38,737 bases of DNA from Limisphaerales bacterium (GTDB lineage Bacteria; Verrucomicrobiota; Verrucomicrobiia; Limisphaerales; JAKEEH01). Location: positions 1 to 38,737 of the forward strand of contig JAKEEH010000391.1 of assembly GCA_022616725.1 (NCBI GenBank), read 5' to 3'. A program made the position numbers and the translations under genes. Under the pieces are notes generated by a model, which did no database searches, was not told the origin of the DNA, and saw only the letters and a list, made by a program, of their open reading frames with translations. This document shows positions 34,574 through 38,737 of this stretch, piece after piece; position 1 is the stretch's first letter, and each line of letters starts with the position of its first letter.

Positions 34574-35119
34574 ATGAAAACGCGCTGGATTATGATAGTG
34601 CTGTTAAGCGTGTGCTCGCTTATGGCTGAGACGAAGCTGCAGGAAATACCTTTGAAGGACATTGACGGCAAAGCTGCCTCGCTCAAGGATTATAACGGCA
34701 AGGTGTTGCTGGTCGTGAATGTCGCCTCGAAATGCGGCCTGACGCCGCAATACAAGGCCCTTGAGGCCGTGCATCAGAAGTACAAGAGCAAAGGCTTCAC
34801 GGTCCTTGGTTTTCCGTGCAACGATTTTGCCGGCCAGGAGCCGGGCAGCACCGAGGACATCAAGCAGTTTTGCTCTCGCGAATACAACGTAACCTTCCCG
34901 ATGTTCGACAAAATCCACGTCAAAGGACCCGAGCAGCACCCGCTTTACACCGCGTTGACCGGCAAAGAGGCGCCATTCCCGGGGGACGTGAAGTGGAATT
35001 TCGGAAAGTTCCTCATCGGTCGCGATGGCCGCATTCTCAAGCGTTTTGAGCCCAAAGTGGCGCCGGACTCACCCGAAGTAACCCAAGCCGTCGAAGCGGC
35101 GCTCGCCGAAAAACATTAA
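34574..35119 (+). CDS. Glutathione peroxidase family protein, exported
   Basis: A 181-residue thiol peroxidase with a signal peptide (WIMIVLLSVCSLMAE). The mature part has the family blocks NVASKCGLTPQY (peroxidatic cysteine C54), LGFPCNDFAGQEPG (Q88; C82 is a possible resolving residue) and KWNFGKFLIGRDG (W141 and N142). Bacterial members usually use thioredoxin rather than glutathione. It would reduce peroxides in the periplasm. The start is the ATG at 34574, where the signal peptide begins; the frame upstream is non-coding. The Dabb gene follows 8 bases downstream, so the two form a small operon. Confidence 0.94.
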   Translation: MKTRWIMIVLLSVCSLMAETKLQEIPLKDIDGKAASLKDYNGKVLLVVNVASKCGLTPQYKALEAVHQKYKSKGFTVLGFPCNDFAGQEPGSTEDIKQFCSREYNVTFPMFDKIHVKGPEQHPLYTALTGKEAPFPGDVKWNFGKFLIGRDGRILKRFEPKVAPDSPEVTQAVEAALAEKH

Positions 35120-35127
35120 GGTTTCGC

Positions 35128-35442
35128 ATGCAAACGCCTATGCCGAAAGTCAAACACGTCGCCTTGCTGAAGTTCAAGGAGGGCACCACCCAGGAGCAGA
35201 TCGATCAGGTGTTCGCTGATCTGATGGATTTGACGGAAGCGATCCCTGGCATCGAAGACTACGTCTCCGGGTCGAATAACAGTCCGGAAGGATTGAGCGA
35301 AGGATTCACGCACGGCTTTGTCATCACTTTTCACGATGCCGGGGCGCGCGACGCTTATCTGCCCCATCCGGAACATGAACGCTTCAAAGCCAGCGCCATG
35401 CCGCTGATTGATCGGGTAATCGTCTTCGACTTCGAAATCTAG
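35128..35442 (+). CDS. Dabb (stress-responsive alpha/beta barrel) domain protein
   Basis: A 104-residue protein that is entirely one Dabb domain: VKHVALLKFKEGTTQEQIDQV at the start, IPGIEDYVSGSNNSPEGLSEGFTHGFVITF in the middle and YLPHPEHERFKA towards the end. Dabb proteins are small dimeric ferredoxin-like barrels, some induced by stress, mostly of unknown reaction. It follows the peroxidase gene by 8 bases. Its TAG stop overlaps that of the converging gene in the palindrome CTAG. An in-frame ATG four codons on (MPKVKH) is an equally good start. Confidence 0.93.
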   Translation: MQTPMPKVKHVALLKFKEGTTQEQIDQVFADLMDLTEAIPGIEDYVSGSNNSPEGLSEGFTHGFVITFHDAGARDAYLPHPEHERFKASAMPLIDRVIVFDFEI

Positions 35443-36779
35443 TCGGGAGAGTCAGGGACCAGTTCGATCCGTTTGCAAACCTCTTCCGGGCGACGCTTCG
35501 TCCTGAGGGTCACTTGGATCAGAGCCATTTTCTCAGTCGCGGTAAACACGAGCGACGCATTCGCGGGCGTCAAAGCCGGCGGCTCGATCTTTGGCACGAT
35601 CGTTCCAGCGGGCACGGTGTGCGGCAACTGCTGCGTCCAGCGAATCGCGAGCTCAGCAAGAGTTTCTGGCTGAAACTCTACTGAAATCCGGTAGCGCTGC
35701 CCCGCTTTAAGCGGGATGATCTCCCCTTCCCAACCCTGCTCAACCTTATGCCAGCAATCCACAGCGGCATCGCCCAGCCATTTAATCCTGAAATCCGGGT
35801 TGCGAATAAGGTTTGATGACGATGCGCGCAAGTCGCATGTTGTCGTCGTGCCGCTTTTCAGTGTCACCGTGCGCGTCGCTGAAGCCCCGCCGCGCCAGGC
35901 GCAAACGTTGTATTTCCCAGCCGGCAGATTCCGGAACTCATAATGGCCACTTGCGTCGGCAAGCGTGGAGAAGGCGGTGCCCAAAAGGACCACTTTAGGT
36001 CGGTGTCGCTCCATGCCCAACTGCGCTGGCATTGCAACCGTCCCCCGCAGGACTCCGCCCTCCTGCGCCTGCGCAAATGCCCCCAGCGTGTGTAACAGGT
36101 CGGCTGTCACGCGGCTCGTCTCCAGCGCGCATTCGAGGGCGATTGGTTCCACTGCAGCCCGGTTGCCGGCTTCGACCAGCGGCCGCAGTTGGTTCCCGCG
36201 CAGCTTTGAGAACTCGATCAAGCCGTCCATTCGCTTCTCCAGCCCGGCCAGCGCCGAATCGGCCGTCGTGCCGAGAATTCGGGGCGTGTAGCCGCGAATC
36301 CGAATAGAGGCGGCATTCACCCAATTTTCCATTTTCGTGTGGGCGGGGCCTCCAATCTCCGCCGCGTGCGGCGGCGAGCCTGTGTCTTGCACGAAATGCA
36401 GCAGAGACCCGACCCAGCGGGCGGCATTGAGGGCGTTCTCTGTTTTCAGCGCTTGAAGCGCCCGCCGGAAATAGGGCGCGTAGGTCTCGCGTACTTCCGG
36501 GCACAGGTGGCTCAGGTGCGTGGTCATTCCCGGAAACAGCAGGTAGTCATCGGCGTAAAACTCCTCCTCGATATCCCGAAACGTGATGCGCTTGTAATCC
36601 GCCATCCAGCAGTAGTTGGTCAGCAACGGTGCATAAGGTCCGAGGCGTCGCACCAGCGGATGATCGCGCCCAAGTCGGTCCAAAGCTGCTTCGGTGATTT
36701 GCCAATGCGGTCCCCAGGGGAAGGCGGTTTGCGCCGCGCACAACCAGGTCGCCATGACCGCAAGCTGTCGAAGTGCCAT
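35439..36779 (-). CDS. Zinc phospholipase C / S1-P1 nuclease-like protein with a carboxypeptidase-regulatory-like domain
   Basis: A 446-residue exported protein. After a signal peptide (LAVMATWLCAAQTAF) the mature chain starts near WGPHWQITEAAL (W22, H25), as in the trinuclear-zinc phospholipase C/S1 nuclease fold. It continues with D61, H88 and HFVQDTGSPPH (H128, D132, H138), all plausible zinc ligands. From about residue 245 a beta-sandwich resembling carboxypeptidase regulatory domains appears (GTAFSTLADASGHYEFRNLPAGKYNVCAWRGG). The last 130 residues look like another beta-sandwich, possibly for binding. The substrate (phospholipid or nucleic acid) is undecided. It is divergent from the esterase-lactonase gene, with 76 bases between the starts. 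Confidence 0.75.
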   Translation of the reverse strand: MALRQLAVMATWLCAAQTAFPWGPHWQITEAALDRLGRDHPLVRRLGPYAPLLTNYCWMADYKRITFRDIEEEFYADDYLLFPGMTTHLSHLCPEVRETYAPYFRRALQALKTENALNAARWVGSLLHFVQDTGSPPHAAEIGGPAHTKMENWVNAASIRIRGYTPRILGTTADSALAGLEKRMDGLIEFSKLRGNQLRPLVEAGNRAAVEPIALECALETSRVTADLLHTLGAFAQAQEGGVLRGTVAMPAQLGMERHRPKVVLLGTAFSTLADASGHYEFRNLPAGKYNVCAWRGGASATRTVTLKSGTTTTCDLRASSSNLIRNPDFRIKWLGDAAVDCWHKVEQGWEGEIIPLKAGQRYRISVEFQPETLAELAIRWTQQLPHTVPAGTIVPKIEPPALTPANASLVFTATEKMALIQVTLRTKRRPEEVCKRIELVPDSPD

Positions 36780-36855
36780 GCCAGCAACCTATCAGGCTGT
36801 CTGGCCCCGAGCCAATCCGATTGACATGGGGCACTCGAACGACAGAATCCGGCTC

Positions 36856-38583
36856 ATGCATTCGCTCCGTTATCTCCTTTTCATTCTCGCATCTTTCCCG
36901 CTTCTGGCTGCTGACGATTACAAGCTCGGCCCCGATTCCATGCCCCAGGAGGGTGTGCCGCGCGGGCAGGTGACGAAGCATTCGTGGACGAGCAAAATCT
37001 TTCCGGGGACAGTCCGCGATTACTGGGTCTATGTGCCGGCCCAATACGATGCCGCCAGGCCGGCCTGCGTGATGGTCTTTCAGGACGGCGGCGGATACGT
37101 CAACACCAATGGGCAGTATCGTGTCCCGACAGTGTTCGACAATTTGATTCACCGCAAGGAGATGCCGGTGACCATCGGCATCTTCATCAACCCCGGGGTT
37201 GTTCCCGCAGCCCACTCGAACGCGCTGCCACGCTTCAATCGAAGTTACGAATACGACGGGCTTGGCGACACTTACGTCCGATTTCTTTTGGAGGAGATTC
37301 TGCCGGAGGTGGGCAAGCAGCATAATCTGACAACCAACGCCGCGGCTCGTGCCATTGCCGGAGCGAGTTCGGGCGCCATTTGCGCGTTCACCGCGGCGTG
37401 GGAGCGTCCGGACGCGTTCAGCAAAGTGTTCAGCACTATTGGAACGTATGTCGGGCTGCGCGGCGGCAATGACTATCCGACGTTGATCCGCAAGACCGAA
37501 CCCAAGCCGATCCGCGTCTTCCTCCAGGACGGGAGCGGCGACCTGAATATCTACGGAGGCAACTGGTGGATCGCCAACCAGGATATGCTTTCAGCGCTGC
37601 AGTTTGCAGGCTATGACGTGAAGCACGAATGGGGCGATGGCGGCCACAACGGTAGGCATGGCGGCGCGATCTTTCCGGAGGCGATGCGCTGGCTCTGGCG
37701 CGATCATCCGCAACCCGTAAAGGCCGGACAGCAATCCAGGCAAGCCGTGATGAGCATCCTGATTCCGGGCGAGGAGTGGCAGCTCGTCAGCGCGGGGCAC
37801 CGGTTCACGGAAGGGCCTGTCGCGAACGAAGGCGGCGAACTGTTTTTCACCGACATTCCCAACAACAAAATCCACAAGGTGAGTGCGGATGGGAATGTCT
37901 CGGTCTTTGCGGAGGAGACCGGGGGCGCGAACGGCTTGAAGCTTGGGCCGGACGGCAGGCTTTACGCGTGCGCCAACGGCAAAAAGGAAATCGTCGCCTA
38001 CGACGCGAGGGGGAGAGCCACGGCCGTCGCCGAAGATGTGAACTCAAACGATCTCGTTGTGAACCACAAGGGCGACATTTACTTCACCGACCCGGGAAAC
38101 AAACAGGTGTGGCTGGTAAAGCGTGGCGGCGAGAAGAAAGTAGTAGATAAAGGCATGGGTCGGCCAAACGGCATCGCGCTCAGCCCCGACCAGGGCCTGT
38201 TGCTCGTCGCGGACACCGGCGGGCAATTCGTTTATTCATTTCAGGTCCAATCCGGCGGCGAGTTGGCGTACAAGCAAAGATACTTCCACTTGCACCTGCC
38301 GGATGGCGCGACTGAAAGCGGCGCTGACGGCATGACCGTGGATACCAACGGGACCCTCTACGTCACTACCGCCGCTGGGCTGCAATTCTGCGATCAGGCG
38401 GGCCGCGTCAACGGCATCATCAGCAAGCCGCAAAAGGCATGGCTTGCGAACGCGACCTTCGGCGGGCCGGATCTAAGTTACCTTTACGTGACCTGCGGCG
38501 ACAAGGTTTTCCGCCGCAAGACGAAAACCCGAGGCGTACTGCCATGGAAAGCTCCCTTCATGCCGCGAGCGCCACGACTGTGA
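36856..38583 (+). CDS. Fusion of an enterochelin-esterase-like hydrolase and an SMP-30/gluconolactonase-like propeller
   Basis: A 575-residue exported protein (signal peptide SLRYLLFILASFPLLAAD). Residues about 25-285 form an esterase D/Fes-like hydrolase with VMVFQDGGGYV, the nucleophile elbow IAGASSGAIC (S171) and the histidine in GDGGHNGRHGG. Residues about 300-565 form a six-bladed propeller of the SMP-30/lactonase family: HRFTEGPVANEGGELFFTD with the metal-binding glutamate, NGLKLGPDGRLYACANG, GRPNGIALSPDQG and GADGMTVDTNGTLYVTT. Cleavage of an ester and then a lactone, or of a sugar ester, is a plausible combined role. The ATG at 36856 starts the signal peptide; the open frame upstream is a shadow of the divergent gene. 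Confidence 0.88.
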   Translation: MHSLRYLLFILASFPLLAADDYKLGPDSMPQEGVPRGQVTKHSWTSKIFPGTVRDYWVYVPAQYDAARPACVMVFQDGGGYVNTNGQYRVPTVFDNLIHRKEMPVTIGIFINPGVVPAAHSNALPRFNRSYEYDGLGDTYVRFLLEEILPEVGKQHNLTTNAAARAIAGASSGAICAFTAAWERPDAFSKVFSTIGTYVGLRGGNDYPTLIRKTEPKPIRVFLQDGSGDLNIYGGNWWIANQDMLSALQFAGYDVKHEWGDGGHNGRHGGAIFPEAMRWLWRDHPQPVKAGQQSRQAVMSILIPGEEWQLVSAGHRFTEGPVANEGGELFFTDIPNNKIHKVSADGNVSVFAEETGGANGLKLGPDGRLYACANGKKEIVAYDARGRATAVAEDVNSNDLVVNHKGDIYFTDPGNKQVWLVKRGGEKKVVDKGMGRPNGIALSPDQGLLLVADTGGQFVYSFQVQSGGELAYKQRYFHLHLPDGATESGADGMTVDTNGTLYVTTAAGLQFCDQAGRVNGIISKPQKAWLANATFGGPDLSYLYVTCGDKVFRRKTKTRGVLPWKAPFMPRAPRL

Positions 38584-38688
38584 GGTCGTGATGCCAGTGA
38601 CACGCGAGGCGGACTGTTCGCTGGACTAATCCCCCTGGTCACCAGGCACTGATCGGCAAAAATTCATGTGATCGGGAATGCGGCGGGT

Positions 38689-38737
38689 TCAGTGCTTCGG
38701 TGTTTCGGTATGGAGCTCGCGAATCCAGTTCTCGATC
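38689..38737 (-). CDS. C-terminal fragment of an unknown protein (runs off right edge)
   Basis: The last 15 codons of a minus-strand frame, reading IENWIRELHTETPKH followed by TGA at 38689-38691. A WIRxL helix close to the C-terminus is common in c-type-cytochrome-like proteins of this group of bacteria, but the fragment is too short to assign. The 105 bases between it and the esterase-lactonase stop show no gene. Confidence 0.35.
   Translation of the reverse strand, partial: IENWIRELHTETPKH

Overview
The window looks like a chromosomal segment of a soil or freshwater Verrucomicrobiota bacterium, probably of the Pedosphaera/Limisphaera kind. I infer this from gene content and protein style: prepilin-type proteins with a DGHVE tail, a PilX-like polymer-forming protein, an acetylxylan-esterase-like double hydrolase, an esterase-SMP-30 fusion, and paired MFS permeases of a type I associate with this phylum. 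No rRNA, tRNA, CRISPR array, transposase or phage gene was seen. Most of the window is housekeeping and envelope genes.

Layout. A membrane protein of the NfeD/YqiJ type runs off the left edge (1-396, minus). Plus-strand nrdR, an overlapping unknown gene and a HIT hydrolase follow (609-2021). From 2018 to 19787 every protein gene is on the minus strand. In transcription order these are sucA-sucB-lpd (2-oxoglutarate dehydrogenase), a TPR protein and a small coiled-coil protein, yebC, an HpnN-like RND lipid transporter, a WPL-repeat exported protein, mlaE-mlaF-mlaD, an alpha/beta hydrolase, and surA-pdxA. A plus-strand operon of three pseudopilin/PilX-like genes (20051-22498) ends in a strong terminator and is preceded by a sigma-54-type promoter. 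Minus-strand genes follow: two tandem MFS permeases (the downstream one frameshifted), a YdcF/ElyC-like protein, an esterase, a membrane-anchored unknown and a pseudopilin. The right end has an AlgI-like MBOAT plus SGNH pair (+), a Tat-exported metallo-beta-lactamase-fold hydrolase (-), a glutathione peroxidase and a Dabb protein (+), a zinc phospholipase/nuclease-like protein (-), an esterase-lactonase fusion (+), and the tail of another gene (-).

How the genes work together. sucA-sucB-lpd encode a complete TCA-cycle complex. mlaE/F/D, the RND protein and the WPL-repeat protein look like one lipid-trafficking module between the inner and outer membranes, close to surA, which serves outer-membrane protein folding. 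The MBOAT and SGNH proteins look like an O-acylation pair for an exported glycan.

The most unusual signal is at DNA level. An 8-base-period repeat (consensus NNTTYAAC) recurs at four sites in the window. One is intergenic; three lie inside protein-coding genes (mlaF, the MBOAT gene and the SGNH gene), where the reading frame stays open and gives an 8-residue peptide period. Two other short-period repeats (7 and 9 bases) form inverted repeats in gaps of the mla region. A second unexpected element is a candidate free-standing small RNA at about 9839-9911, with a near-consensus promoter and an intrinsic terminator, antisense to the 3' end of the RND gene. All assignments come from reading the sequence; no search or folding program was run.
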